DNA of 64,000 nt from Leptospira stimsonii (GTDB lineage Bacteria; Spirochaetota; Leptospiria; Leptospirales; Leptospiraceae), in assembly GCF_003545875.1 (NCBI RefSeq), contig NZ_QHCS01000001.1:1561159-1625158 (forward strand), written 5' to 3'. This document shows, piece by piece, positions 27,778 to 43,090 of the stretch; within the stretch, counting starts at the first letter, position 1; each line of letters begins with the position of its first letter. Below the pieces are notes generated by a model. That model was not told the DNA's origin. It made no database searches and saw only the letters and a program-made list of their open reading frames with translations. The position numbers and the translations under genes were made by a program.

Positions 27778-28464
27778 TTAGGTTTCGCTTTTTTTAAAAT
27801 GAGAAGAAAAGCGGGTCAAAGAGTAGACGATCAAATAACCGAAAAAGATCGAGATCGAAATCAGGATCAACATTCCTAACAATCTTCGATTCTCTTGGAT
27901 TCCGATCAGGATCTCCATCATATCTTCATAGAGTGCGAGAGGATTCGTAAGGATGTCCCAAGAATTCCATCTGTAAAATCTGCCGAGATAAACTCCCAAG
28001 GCGGTAAGGGGAGCGACCGTTAAGACGAACATCCAATGGATCAGCGCGTTGAATTTATCTTCAAAAACGTTGTGGATGATTCGGAGCGAAAGATAACCTG
28101 AAAAAAGCCCGTTCCACGCGAACGAAAAAATCAATAAGATATCGAACCAAAGAGGAATTCCCGTTTTCGGTTTGAGGTGGATAAAATCGGAAACGATATA
28201 CGGAGAATTGGGAAAGAAAACGAGCCACGTAAAAACCAAAAGAACAAAAACGATATCGATCGATCTCTTGCGTATTTTATAATAGAGTAAAAGAAAATAA
28301 GCGATCCCTACCGGAATGAGTGCCAAAAGTAAATTCCACTTTAGAAAAACGTAACTTTGTTTTCCCGAGATAGATACCCTCAATTCGATGAATAAGAGAC
28401 TCAGAAGACAGGACAAGAATAAGGAAAGAGGCGGAAGAAACAAGGATGCATGTTTGAGTATCAT
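27778..28464 (-). CDS. DUF1361 integral membrane protein
   Basis: 228 residues with six or seven membrane helices. The family signature is visible: 'LVFFPNSPYIVSDFIHL', then 'WFDILLIFSFAWNGLFSGY' and 'GVYLGRFYRWNSWDI'. Function is unknown for this family, which is found in many bacteria as a single gene. ATG at 28464. Its end lies close to a tract with no further gene before the PH-like protein. Confidence 0.85.
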   Translation of the reverse strand: MILKHASLFLPPLSLFLSCLLSLLFIELRVSISGKQSYVFLKWNLLLALIPVGIAYFLLLYYKIRKRSIDIVFVLLVFTWLVFFPNSPYIVSDFIHLKPKTGIPLWFDILLIFSFAWNGLFSGYLSLRIIHNVFEDKFNALIHWMFVLTVAPLTALGVYLGRFYRWNSWDILTNPLALYEDMMEILIGIQENRRLLGMLILISISIFFGYLIVYSLTRFSSHFKKSET

Positions 28465-28555
28465 ACAAATTCCAACAATCTTCGACCCTTATTTTCTATA
28501 TACAATTCTCTTTTTTGTAAAAGCTGATTTCAAAATTCTTATTTTGATGATTCGT

Positions 28556-30118
<1,563 letters not shown>

Positions 30119-30308
30119 GGTTGAACAGATTGCTTTTCCGCTAAAATCGAATCCAGCTTAATTTGTTTTCTCATTTTTTTGTTTTGCAGTTGCCGGGAAC
30201 CCAACCGTTGAAATTATTGAAACCGTTCAAATAGGAAAGTTCTGCAGGAATTCCCGGTTTTAACAGATAATAAAGATAAATAACCTCCGCGGTTGAAAGG
30301 TACACGAA

Positions 30309-31331
<1,023 letters not shown>

Positions 31332-31408
31332 GAAGTTCTCAAAAAGAACGCAACGCGGCTAAGAATCCGGAACGGAGTTTTCGTTCCGGAACGAAAGCGG
31401 GAGTGCAA

Positions 31409-32525
<1,117 letters not shown>

Positions 32526-32529
<4 letters not shown>

Positions 32530-33038
32530 TCTTAGAAAAACTCGTAATCGCGGTCGGAATTCTCATCGCGCACTTCTTAAACGGATCGAATCTTTTCGAA
32601 ATCGGATCCGCGATCAAACCGGACTTCATGATTCTTCTTGTGCTTTTTTTTGCGCTGAGAAGGGGACCGCTCTACGGTCTTTGGATCGGATTTTTCGGAG
32701 GACTTTTGACGGACTCGGGGCTCGGAGGCGAAATCACTTCGGGGAACGTGGTCGCCTACAAGATCGGGCTTCATTCTTTGACGTTTTGTCTGATCGGATA
32801 TTTGGTCGGAAAGTTTGCGCGTTCCGCGTATCATGAGAATTATCTTTCGATCACAATCTATTCTTTGCTCATCACGTTTATCACGAGAGTTGCGACGTAT
32901 TATCTATTCTCCCTTTTCTTTCATGAGAATATGAGTTATTCCTTATTTTTCACTTCGATCTTCAACGCGCTCATCGCGCCGGCTTTTTTCTACGCTCTCA
33001 CTTGGATCTATCAGTTGGATCACATGGGGGACGCGTAA
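32526..33038 (+). CDS. mreD: Rod-shape membrane protein MreD
   Basis: 170 residues with five or six membrane helices, the size and topology of MreD. 'PDFMILLVLFFALRRGPLYG' and 'GFFGGLLTDSGLGG' carry the family's P-D and G-x-x-x-G-L-x-x-D features. The ATG overlaps the mreC stop by four bases and the mrdA start lies one base after its stop. Confidence 0.92.
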
Positions 33039-33039
33039 G

Positions 33040-34975
<1,936 letters not shown>

Positions 34976-34989
<14 letters not shown>

Positions 34990-36481
34990 GTCCATAGAAA
35001 AGATCGATTACTTTTTGGTGATCTCGGTCGTGATCGTAGTTCTTTGTAGTGTGTTGACCTTGTATAGTCAGGAGATCAATTTCGAAGACGGACCGGGAAA
35101 GTGGTATAGACAGCTTTTTTATTTTATCATCGGTCTTGTGATCATGTATTTCGTATCTCGGATCAACTATCAGTTATTAGGCGCATATGCCCTTGTGATC
35201 TACGTTTTCACCGTGTTTCTTTTGATGATCACTCTGATTCCGGGAATTGGTCACTTGCCTTCGGGAAGGGGAGCGCGTTCCTGGTTGAAGATAGGACCGA
35301 TCGGGATCCAGGCTTCCGAGTTTGCGAAGTTATCCACGGTGATTCTTCTGGGACAGTTTATGGTTCTAAAAGAGAAGGATATGAAGAATATTGCGGTTCT
35401 TTCGATTCCGTTCGTGATCGTGCTCGTTCCGATGGTTTTTATTCTTCTGCAACCTGACTTTGGAACCGCCGTTTCCTTTTTGCCGATTCTTTTTACGATG
35501 CTCTTTCTCGGAGGAGCGGACATCCTTCACATCGGATCTCTTTTGACGTTAGGCGGAATTACGCTCATGATTCCTATGTTCGTGGAATATTCCAGGCTGA
35601 CCCTGATCAACGATATCACCGACTTCTTACAAAGGACTGGAAAGACCGATCTTTTATCGGTGGTCAACCGCCTCGGAGGAAAGATCTGGCTCGCGCTCGA
35701 CGGAAAAGATCTGAAGGCCGCGAATCTCACACCGAAGACGTTAAACGCACTTCGAGAAGTGGTGGATCAGGTTGTGGAACTGGAAGGTGGATTTTTCTTT
35801 AAGATATTTTCCAATCAGAAATTGCTCTTAACCTTTGGAGGAATCTTTCTACTCGCAAGTCTTGTGATGGTGGGAATCCGGATCGCGAGAGGAAGTCGAA
35901 CATTAAGACAATATTATATTCCTCTTGGGATCTTGGGGATCAGTCTGATTTCTGCCGTTGTCGTGATGAAGACCGTTCCCTTCCGAGAAAACCAGGTCGT
36001 CCGATTGACCGCATTCTTAAATCCCGAAGAATTCAAACAAGGCGCCGGTTATCAACTGCGCGCGTCCAAACCCGCAGTCGGTTCCGGAAGATTTTTTGGA
36101 AAAGGACTGATGAACGCCGAGATGACGGAAGGAAGAATTCCTCACGTTCCCGAGGCAAGCACGGATTTTATCTTCGCGTCTTGGGCGGAACAAACCGGAT
36201 TTTTGGGATCGGTGTTTTTGTTATTCTTTTTATTTTCGATACCGTTACGCGGTCTTCAGATCAGTTATGAAAGTAAGGACCGTTTCGGATCTCTTCTTGC
36301 ATCCGGAATCGTTGCCCTTCTTTTTTATCACATGGCGATCAATATCGGAATCGTCATTGGACTCATGCCTGTGACCGGAATTCCTTTGTCGTTTATGAGT
36401 TACGGAGGATCACACTTGATCATGTCCATGACGGCGGTGGGAATTATTCTTTCGATCAAAAGTCGCAAACACGCAAACTGA
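34976..36481 (+). CDS. rodA: Peptidoglycan glycosyltransferase RodA, with central insertion
   Basis: 501 residues against about 370-400 for typical RodA. SEDS signatures are intact: 'GARSWLKIGPIGIQASEFAK', 'QPDFGTAVSFLPI', 'VPEASTDFIFASWAEQTGF' and 'IPLSFMSYGGSHL', including the catalytic Asp of the long extracellular loop. Between the middle helices (about residues 195-285) is an extra hydrophilic segment ('LLSVVNRLGGKIWLALDGKD', 'NALREVVDQVVELEG') and an additional helix pair, which accounts for the extra length. Translation starts at TTG 34976, overlapping mrdA by 14 bases. It polymerises glycan strands for elongation with PBP2. Confidence 0.94.
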
Positions 36482-37006
36482 TTTTTTTCTATTGAGAGGG
36501 GCCCGTTGCGTTGTCGCCTCGGGAGATATGGATCAAAGATACTGGGGCGGTTCCGCTCGAATTTTCAAGGGAAAAAGATTCCTTCTGAAATGGAGCGGAC
36601 CGGGCTGACTTCAGGTTCGCACTTCGTGCTCATCCCTTTGCATCAATCTGATGTTTGAGTTTTTTCCTGATTCTTCTTTGTCTTTAAGAAAATTGCAAAG
36701 GGACGCTACGCGCCTTCCGTATCCCTACCGCATAGAATTTCATCCGTTCCTACAAAGTTATACTTTGAAATTTTACTTGAACCGGACTTTAAGTCCGATT
36801 TGAGATAAAATTATGGAGGACAAAGATCGTTTTTGTGATCGTGGATAGCGCAGATTTTCGGAAAGGCAAAAGTTTGCGCTTTAAAAGTAGGAACTCCTTC
36901 TTTTTCGGAATCGACGAAAAGACTGAGAAAGCCCAAACTAAGACGTCTGACCGAGATCAAATCTCTCAGAAAATTCTTCGAAAAGGCCGATAATTAAAAT
37001 ACTTCT
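36482..37006. other. Intergenic region with three kinds of repeat
   Basis: No gene is supported. It holds a 10-bp inverted repeat TCCCTTTGCA / TGCAAAGGGA at 36633-36642 and 36694-36703 with a 51-base interior; copy 3 of the CGGACTTTAAGTCCG element; and a GTAGGAACTCC copy at 36881-36900. The remaining sequence shows no reading frame with family features. Confidence 0.55.
36770..36830 (+). repeat. Dispersed palindromic repeat, copy 3
   Basis: The core CGGACTT-T-AAGTCCG at 36783-36797 is perfect. AAATTTTACTTGAAC precedes it, like ATTTTACTCGTAC before copy 2, and GATTTGAGATAAAATTA follows it as in the other copies. Confidence 0.7.
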
Positions 37007-37822
37007 ATGGATCCCGTAAAAGACTCTCGATTCTTCTTTGATCTAAAACATAAGTTCGAAACCATTTTGGAAGAAGTGGAAAAGAAGACTTTTGATCAAA
37101 AGGACGAGATCCGGGAATTGGAAACTCTCTGGGATGAAATGTTCAATCTCGCCGGGAAAAACGATTCTCCTTACTTTCAGATCCGACTCAAATCCTTAAA
37201 AAAACAATTGGATACCTTCGTAAAAAACAAAGGTTACGAGAAAAACGAATTCGATCGGATCTTTCATCAACTCGGAAAGATGAAACGAACGGATTCGGTG
37301 GAGTTCCTGGACGAATCACTGAAGAATCGTCTCGAAAAAATCGCCGGCAATCATTATTCTCCCGGAGATATGATCACCTCCGGAGTTGTACTTCCGTCCT
37401 CCACGAATCAAAAGGGAAAACAATACATCACGTTTCGTTGTGGGACGATCTACTTTATCACGGACCATTCTTCTTATACGATTCTCAAGGATCTGGATCG
37501 AAGAAAGAATACCGTGGAATACAAGGGCGTGGTTCACAGGATTTTTCCGAGCCCTTCCGTTTACGGACTTTCGGAAGAAGAATACAGAACCGAAAGTTTT
37601 TTGACGATGAGCCTCCTCGCACTCAAACGGGAAGACGGCCTGGAGTTTTATCGATTTGATGCGTTAGGCGAAATTATTCAGCTGAACGAAGGAACATTCC
37701 GGAAAGGACTAAAGCCTTTGGAAAATTCGGATATCTTCGGAAAGGAGAGTCGGATTCGAAACTATTTTAGAAAGGCGGGAACCCGTTATTACTACATTCC
37801 ATCTGAAAAATTCTCACTCTAA
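37007..37822 (+). CDS. Hypothetical protein with helical N-terminus
   Basis: 271 residues, soluble, no signal peptide. The first 110 residues are charged and helical ('FETILEEVEKKTFDQKDEIR', 'IRLKSLKKQLDTFVKNKGYE') and may form a coiled coil. The remainder is mixed alpha/beta ('QYITFRCGTIYFITDHSSYT', 'YYYIPSEKFSL'). I do not recognise a family. ATG at 37007. Its stop codon overlaps that of the convergent gene at 37819. Confidence 0.7.
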   Translation: MDPVKDSRFFFDLKHKFETILEEVEKKTFDQKDEIRELETLWDEMFNLAGKNDSPYFQIRLKSLKKQLDTFVKNKGYEKNEFDRIFHQLGKMKRTDSVEFLDESLKNRLEKIAGNHYSPGDMITSGVVLPSSTNQKGKQYITFRCGTIYFITDHSSYTILKDLDRRKNTVEYKGVVHRIFPSPSVYGLSEEEYRTESFLTMSLLALKREDGLEFYRFDALGEIIQLNEGTFRKGLKPLENSDIFGKESRIRNYFRKAGTRYYYIPSEKFSL

Positions 37823-38589
37823 TCCAACTTTGAGAAAACGGTTCCGGCGGCGCGCAAAGAGATTTTTTGGTATTTTGCGTAAGCGGTCACAAGAGAAGAT
37901 CGAATTCCTTTTTTATCCTTCAGACCGGACCTGGCGACGGTGCCGGCTAACGCCTCAAGAAGATAGGCTTCGGGCGCCATAAACGTCCTTGTCATGGCTA
38001 TCTGAGGAACAAAGAGCGAACGTAAAACAGGACCAAAATACCTTTCGCTTTCGCAAGCGAGTACGACGGCAGGTTTGGAAGAGGCAGATTTGTGTCTTTT
38101 GATTTCAGGCGGAAGGCGATCCATCAGGCGATCGTGACCCGCCCAAACAACTAAATCCGTATTTGAATTCGAGTTGCCCGCAGAGTTCAAGAAGGCGACT
38201 AACGCATCGTCGATTTTATCTCCCGCATACGCGTGTAGGATAAGAATCACTTTCGTTTCTCCTTTTTTCGGAGTTCTTTCCAACACTAAATCTCTTAGGA
38301 TCGGAGAAGAAGAAATTCCGTCTTTTCTTTCCAATACTCGAAATCCGGACGCCCTTTTTAAAAAAGTTTCCGCTCCGAAAGCGCCTCCCCAATACAAATT
38401 TCCTTCTAAAGAACGAGGATCACCGGCCTTCCCTTTTCCGCAGGCGAGTTGCGCTCCGTTGCAGAGAGGGACAAAAACTTCCATGGTGAAAGCTTCGATC
38501 GAGAAGGTGGAGAGAACGAAAAAAAGGATAGTGGAAAATTGTAAAAATGGGGATCGGATTCTTTTTCTAAGATTTTTGAGAGTCATCAT
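37819..38589 (-). CDS. Secreted hypothetical protein with His/Cys pair like caspase-fold proteases
   Basis: 256 residues from the ATG at 38589 (ATGs at 38628 and 38586 are alternatives). A basic N-terminus and hydrophobic stretch ('FSTILFFVLSTFSIEAFT') form a signal peptide. Further on, 'TDLVVWAGHDRLMDRLP' (His152) is followed by 'SKPAVVLACESERYFGPVL' (Cys179). A strand ending in G-H and a following strand ending in A-C-E-S is the layout of the His/Cys dyad in caspase-like clan CD proteins, including CHAT. This is a motif-level impression only; spacing between the two is shorter than usual. Without it the protein is of unknown function. Confidence 0.6.
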   Translation of the reverse strand: MMTLKNLRKRIRSPFLQFSTILFFVLSTFSIEAFTMEVFVPLCNGAQLACGKGKAGDPRSLEGNLYWGGAFGAETFLKRASGFRVLERKDGISSSPILRDLVLERTPKKGETKVILILHAYAGDKIDDALVAFLNSAGNSNSNTDLVVWAGHDRLMDRLPPEIKRHKSASSKPAVVLACESERYFGPVLRSLFVPQIAMTRTFMAPEAYLLEALAGTVARSGLKDKKGIRSSLVTAYAKYQKISLRAAGTVFSKLD

Positions 38590-38821
38590 CGCATCCAACA
38601 ACAAAACGAATCCGGCTTCTTGAACCATTCTTTTACAAGAAGCCCTTTCTTAGTTCTTAAATAAGATATATTCTAAAAATAGAATATTCTCAACATCTCC
38701 GTGTCGTTTTTTAAGAAAGGAATCGAAAGGGAAGGGGAAAAATTGTGCTCGGAGGGAACCGAGGTCAAAAGTCGTTTCGGAATAAAAAAAGAAAGAGTAC
38801 GCGAATACGAAAACATACGGT

Positions 38822-38843
38822 CCCGGAGAAAAAAATCTCCGGG
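38822..38843 (-). terminator. Hairpin after the DUF1858 gene
   Basis: CCCGGAGA-AAAAAA-TCTCCGGG, a perfect 8-bp stem, lies 9 bases past the stop at 38852 on the minus strand. On that strand the bases after it are only moderately T-rich (ending GTTTTCG), so it may terminate or protect the 3' end. Confidence 0.5.
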
Positions 38844-38851
38844 AAACAATC

Positions 38852-39079
38852 TTAGTCTTCGGAATCTTCGAGGAGGTTGTTTAGGCTTTCCACAAGAACT
38901 TCCACTTCCACGCCGTAACCCATACAAACTTGCTCAATGGTTTCGAGTTCGTTGATGGAACAGTGAGAACATCCGCCCAAATGATAGCTTGAAAAAACGA
39001 GCCCGGCTTCCGGGTGAACGGACATGGCTTCACCCACAGTCATTTCTTTGTAAAATCTTGGCTTGACCACTTCTGTCAT
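38852..39079 (-). CDS. DUF1858 protein with CxxC
   Basis: A 75-residue protein matching the DUF1858 / hybrid-cluster-associated redox disulfide family: 'MTVGEAMSVHPEAGLVFSSY' then 'LGGCSHCSINE', with a C-x-x-C pair, and an acidic C-terminal helix. Relatives occur next to iron-sulfur or redox enzymes and are thought to carry a redox-active disulfide. ATG at 39079 after AGGAGATATGC. It is divergent from the PTPS-like gene. Confidence 0.82.
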   Translation of the reverse strand: MTEVVKPRFYKEMTVGEAMSVHPEAGLVFSSYHLGGCSHCSINELETIEQVCMGYGVEVEVLVESLNNLLEDSED

Positions 39080-39246
39080 TGCATATCTCCTATCACTAAA
39101 ATACTCGCTCGGAAACTTTTTCGCGAAGTATTTTGCTCCTGCTAAAACGGCTCAATCGACCGGCTGGGATTCCGCTTCGAAAAAGAAACGATTTCTCCAG
39201 TGCAGTAGCTTCCAATATATAGACCTGGGAAAGAAAGTCAAGAGCT

Positions 39247-39657
39247 ATGTTTTTTGAAGAAACCGGAAGATTTTACATTCGTATCGAGGAAAGATTTGAA
39301 TCCTCACATTACCTTTATCGGTATTTTCCGGACGGATCGGACGAACCGATCCACGGTCATTCCTGGAAAGTGGAACTCTTTCTCTCCGGAAAAAAGAACA
39401 TCGGCGAAGACGGGATTAGCTTTGATTTCCTTACTTCCAAACAAAAGCTCAAAGAACTTGTTGCAAAGCTTGATCATATTCTTATCAACGATTTGGAAGA
39501 ATTTAAGAAGATCAATCCAACTTCGGAGAACATCGCCCGCTGGTTCTACCACTATCTCAAAGAAAGTGTTCACTCTGCCGGAGGCAAGGTCGATCAAATC
39601 GTGATCCACGAAGGACCTGAAAACCTCGCGTATTTCGAGCCAACATCCTCCTCGTAA
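39247..39657 (+). CDS. 6-pyruvoyltetrahydropterin synthase-like protein (PTPS-III type)
   Basis: 136 residues with the fold motifs of PTPS/QueD: His21 ('FESSHYL'), His36 and His38 in 'DEPIHGHSW' as zinc ligands, 'LDHILINDL' with Asp76-His77, 'NPTSENIARW' and Glu122 in 'HEGPENL'. The cysteine normally four residues before the HGH motif is Asp32 here, and Glu33 follows it. Replacement of the Cys by an acid in this position defines PTPS-III, the form from Plasmodium and several bacterial phyla including Spirochaetes that makes 6-hydroxymethyldihydropterin from dihydroneopterin triphosphate and so replaces FolB in folate synthesis. A role in folate synthesis is more likely than queuosine. Confidence 0.82.
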   Translation: MFFEETGRFYIRIEERFESSHYLYRYFPDGSDEPIHGHSWKVELFLSGKKNIGEDGISFDFLTSKQKLKELVAKLDHILINDLEEFKKINPTSENIARWFYHYLKESVHSAGGKVDQIVIHEGPENLAYFEPTSSS

Positions 39658-40193
39658 GGGAGGATGTCGCCAAAAGGCTTTGGAGCGTAGCCGTTGGTTT
39701 CCAACGGAGTCGGGAAATCATTCCTCCTCGATTCGGTAGTACGATTCCAGCGAGCGAAGAGACGATTGGGAATCCAGGAGATTTTTGTAGGAGTTCCTAC
39801 GGAAAGGCGCCGGAGGTTTTTGCTTGCAAAGGACCTGTTTTTCTGATAGTGGAAAGTCTTGCGACTTTTTCCCGCGGACCCGCCTCCTCCACCCGATGAG
39901 GGTGGGGCGCGCGACTTTCACGGAAGAATTGTCGTTGTTACGACCGTTTTTCAGGAGAGATTCCGAATGCCGGTAAGGACAGATTTTTTACATCTCTAAG
40001 AGAAACGATTCCTCAGAATGAGGAGGAAGGCATGCCTCTACGAATTCCTTTTTTCTTCACAAAGGGACACTTTCTCTTTTGAAAAAAAGGTGAGGGACTT
40101 CAAGCTCGGAAGATTTCCTTCAGAGGAGATTGAATCCTTCCCTCTCAGAAAAGAAGAGAAGATCTCCCTTTGAGGGAGGTCCCATTCTTATCC
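39658..40193. other. Intergenic region with GC-rich repeat and GTAGGAGTTCCTAC
   Basis: No gene is supported. GTAGGAGTTCCTAC, a 14-bp near-palindrome, lies at 39786-39800 after a T run. A GC-rich block at about 39850-39915 includes the stem CCACCC-GATGA-GGGTGG (39889-39905) and an AAAGTC-TTGC-GACTTT hairpin near 39853-39869. A related GC-rich block occurs at 59685-59745. Confidence 0.5.
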
Positions 40194-40598
40194 TTAGAAT
40201 TTCAAAGAAAGGAGATATCCCGCGAGGACCAATGTAAATCCCAAGCTGAAGAAGAATCCAATCTTCACCGGTTTTGTGTGCGTCTTGTAACCGGACAAAA
40301 AGATATGGAGGGAAAGAAATCCGATCGCAACGGTTTCTGTGATTAAGGTGGCGACTACCGCAGGTTGTGGACCGTAGAATAAGATCAAAATGGAAGGAAG
40401 AAAACCCAAGAAGCTCATAAACGCCCCGGTCGTGATCCACATCATCAAAATCAAACGGGATTGTCTTTCATCCGGAAATTGGAAAAATCCAACGGCGGCT
40501 CCCACGATCAATTGGTGAATCAGACCATGAAGCGTGTAGAAAATTCCGGAAAGGATGAGAATGATTTCGGCCGCGTGGATATGTTCGAATGAGTTCAA
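40194..40598 (-). CDS. Hypothetical four-helix membrane protein
   Basis: 134 residues with four hydrophobic helices at about 10-38, 45-70, 77-100 and 110-132 ('EIILILSGIFYTLHGLIHQ', 'RLILMMWITTGAFMSFLGF', 'VVATLITETVAIGFLSLHIF', 'IGFFFSLGFTLVLAGYLLS'). Translation appears to start at TTG 40598, since no ATG lies upstream. No family is recognised. A single gene, divergent from acetoacetyl-CoA synthetase. Confidence 0.6.
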   Translation of the reverse strand: MNSFEHIHAAEIILILSGIFYTLHGLIHQLIVGAAVGFFQFPDERQSRLILMMWITTGAFMSFLGFLPSILILFYGPQPAVVATLITETVAIGFLSLHIFLSGYKTHTKPVKIGFFFSLGFTLVLAGYLLSLKF

Positions 40599-40646
40599 TG
40601 GAGTATTCTCGGATTTATTTTTTCCTCAACCTACAGAAGTGTCCTC

Positions 40647-40682
<36 letters not shown>

Positions 40683-40729
40683 GAAAAAAATGTAATAGAG
40701 ACCAAAAATAAAGAATAGAGAATTTTTTC

Positions 40730-42712
40730 ATGCATCAAGAGCTGTGGGCGCCTTCCTCTCAACAAATCGAGTCCTCCAATTTAATCCGTTATCAAAAATT
40801 CTTAAAAGAAAAGAAAGATCTTCAGTTTGCAAACTTTGAAGAACTTCGCTCCTGGTCCGTAAAGGAGATCGGGGCCTTTTGGGAAAGTATCTGGAACTTT
40901 TCCGGAATCCTTTCCTCTCACCCGTACGAGGCGGCCTATCAAAAAGCGGAGAATTTCTCCGATTCACGTTTTTTTCCCGGAGCGAAACTCAACTTTGCAG
41001 AGAACCTCTTGAGAAGAAAGGATTCCTTTCCGGCCTTGATCTACAGAGGAGAGGACGGCTCCAGGAGAGAACTCAGTTATTCGGAATTGAGAAGTTACGT
41101 AGGAGCTCTCGCAAAAGATCTCAAAAAAAGAGGAGTCCTTCCCGGAGATCGAGTCGCGGGTTTGATGCCCAACGTTCCCGAAACCGTCATTGCGATGCTT
41201 GCGGCGACATCGATCGGAGCGATCTGGAGTTCTTGTTCCCCCGATTTCGGAGCGAAAGGAGTTCTCGATCGTTTCGGACAAATCGAACCGAAGATCCTTT
41301 TTACCACGGATCGTTATTCCTTTAAGGGAAAGGATCTTTCTCTCGCGGAGAATCTGACTCAGATTCTTTCTTCGATTCCGTCACTCGAAGCCGTGATCGT
41401 CTCCGATTATAAAAACGGGATTCTCCATTTTAAGAATCAGACCCGAACTCTCCTTCCCGAGAATTTTCCAAAGAAGAATATTCAATTTTTAGAAAGTATT
41501 CTCCAGGAGAATTTTGGAACGGAACCCGAGTTTTATCAGGTTGGAATGGATCATCCGGTGTATATCATGTATTCTTCCGGAACGACCGGTCTTCCGAAGT
41601 GTATGGTGCAAGGCGCGGGAGTTCTTCTCAATCACTGGAAGGAACTCGTTCTTCATACTGATCTCAAAGAAGGAGAACGGATCTTTTATTATACCACCTG
41701 CGGTTGGATGATGTGGAACTGGCTCGTGAGTTCTTTATCGGTAGGAGCTACGGTGGTTTTGTTCGACGGTAATCCGTTTCATCCGGGTCCGGAGATTCTC
41801 TTTCAGATCGCCGCCGAAGAAAAAGTCAACGTATTTGGAGTCGGAGCGAAATACATTCTTACGTTGGAGAAGTCGGGATTTCAACCGAAGGGTTTGGATC
41901 TTTCTTCGATGAGGGCCGTTCTTTCCACGGGTTCTCCACTGACTTCTTCCGGATTTCAATACGTCTATCAAAATTGGAAATCGGATCTTCAACTTTCTTC
42001 GATCTCGGGGGGAACCGATCTCAACGGGTGTTTTGCATTGGGGAATCCAATTCTTCCCGTATACGCGGGCGAAATTCAGTGCAGAGGTCTGGGGATGGAT
42101 GTGGAAATCTGGGATGAATCCGGAAAGTCGGTGATCGAAGAAAAAGGAGAGCTCGTCTGTAAACAACCGTTCCCATCAATGCCTCTTACTTTTTGGAAAG
42201 ACCCGGAGGGAAAAAAATATAAGTCGGCCTATTTTGAAACGTTTCCGGGAGTTTGGTGTCACGGAGATTTTGCAGAGTTAAAAAAGAACGGAGGTCTTGT
42301 CGTCTACGGACGTTCGGATGCGACCCTCAATCCGGGTGGAGTAAGAATCGGGACTGCGGATCTTTATAGTCTGATCGAAACTTTTTCGGAGGTTGCGGAT
42401 TCCGTGATCATCGGTCAGGATTGGAAAGAAGACGTGCGGATCGTTTTGTTTTTGAAGATGGCGAACGGAAAAGCTTTGGAAGATTCTTTGATACAAACCC
42501 TAAAGAAAGAAATTCGTGATAAGGTTTCTCCAAGACATGTTCCTTCGAAGATCGTGGCGGTTCCCGATATTCCTTATACGATCAATATGAAAAAGGTCGA
42601 AATCGCCGTGAAACGGACGGTCCAAGGTGAACCCGTTACGAACAAAGAAGCGTTGAGCAATCCTGAATGTTTAGAATATTATAAAAATATAAAAGAGTTG
42701 AACGAAGATTGA
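40730..42712 (+). CDS. Acetoacetyl-CoA synthetase
   Basis: 660 residues, the length of acetoacetate-CoA ligase. The ANL-superfamily P-loop is 'YIMYSSGTTGLPKCMVQG', preceded by the acetyl-CoA-synthetase-type N-terminal cap ('FPGAKLNFAENLL'). 'AIWSSCSPDFGAKGVLDRF', 'TTCGWMMWNWLVS', 'ISGGTDLNGCF' and 'GRSDATLNPGGVRIGTADLY' match this subfamily, and the C-terminal 'PYTINMKKVEIAVKRTVQG' contains the lysine used in adenylation. It activates acetoacetate, feeding ketone bodies or beta-oxidation products into lipid or PHB metabolism; leptospires live on fatty acids, which fits. ATG at 40730. Confidence 0.92.
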   Translation: MHQELWAPSSQQIESSNLIRYQKFLKEKKDLQFANFEELRSWSVKEIGAFWESIWNFSGILSSHPYEAAYQKAENFSDSRFFPGAKLNFAENLLRRKDSFPALIYRGEDGSRRELSYSELRSYVGALAKDLKKRGVLPGDRVAGLMPNVPETVIAMLAATSIGAIWSSCSPDFGAKGVLDRFGQIEPKILFTTDRYSFKGKDLSLAENLTQILSSIPSLEAVIVSDYKNGILHFKNQTRTLLPENFPKKNIQFLESILQENFGTEPEFYQVGMDHPVYIMYSSGTTGLPKCMVQGAGVLLNHWKELVLHTDLKEGERIFYYTTCGWMMWNWLVSSLSVGATVVLFDGNPFHPGPEILFQIAAEEKVNVFGVGAKYILTLEKSGFQPKGLDLSSMRAVLSTGSPLTSSGFQYVYQNWKSDLQLSSISGGTDLNGCFALGNPILPVYAGEIQCRGLGMDVEIWDESGKSVIEEKGELVCKQPFPSMPLTFWKDPEGKKYKSAYFETFPGVWCHGDFAELKKNGGLVVYGRSDATLNPGGVRIGTADLYSLIETFSEVADSVIIGQDWKEDVRIVLFLKMANGKALEDSLIQTLKKEIRDKVSPRHVPSKIVAVPDIPYTINMKKVEIAVKRTVQGEPVTNKEALSNPECLEYYKNIKELNED

Positions 42713-43090
42713 ATCGAAAACAGGAGGGGATTTCCTTTTAAAGAAAATCGATTCGTTGTGGATTGAGGAGCCGGATAAAAAAACCTTTTTCGGATGGTTC
42801 GGAAAGAAGAAGAAAAACTTCCGAAATTCGATGTCGGGTCGAATTCTAAACGTCCATTTAAGAATTTTTAGTGAAAGTATCTCGGTTAAATCCACCCAAG
42901 AATCGAAACCGGAAAAAAATCCTTAAAAACGGTTCCTTAGGAAGGTGAGAATGGACAGTTTGATAGTTTGTTCCTCAACGTCCTTCCCTGGATGTTCGGA
43001 ATTTTTACGATGAGTGTTAGTGGAATTCCTTCAAGATGGATCAAAGGATGAACAACCGATTTTTTTTTCTTAAAAAGGAGAAATTCTAAA
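42713..43090. other. Intergenic region without recognised content
   Basis: Some 380 bases of A/T-rich sequence between the synthetase and the solute-binding gene. The open frames here are short and lack signals. The only functional element I can point to is the AAGGAG ribosome site at 43075-43080 for the next gene. Confidence 0.4.
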
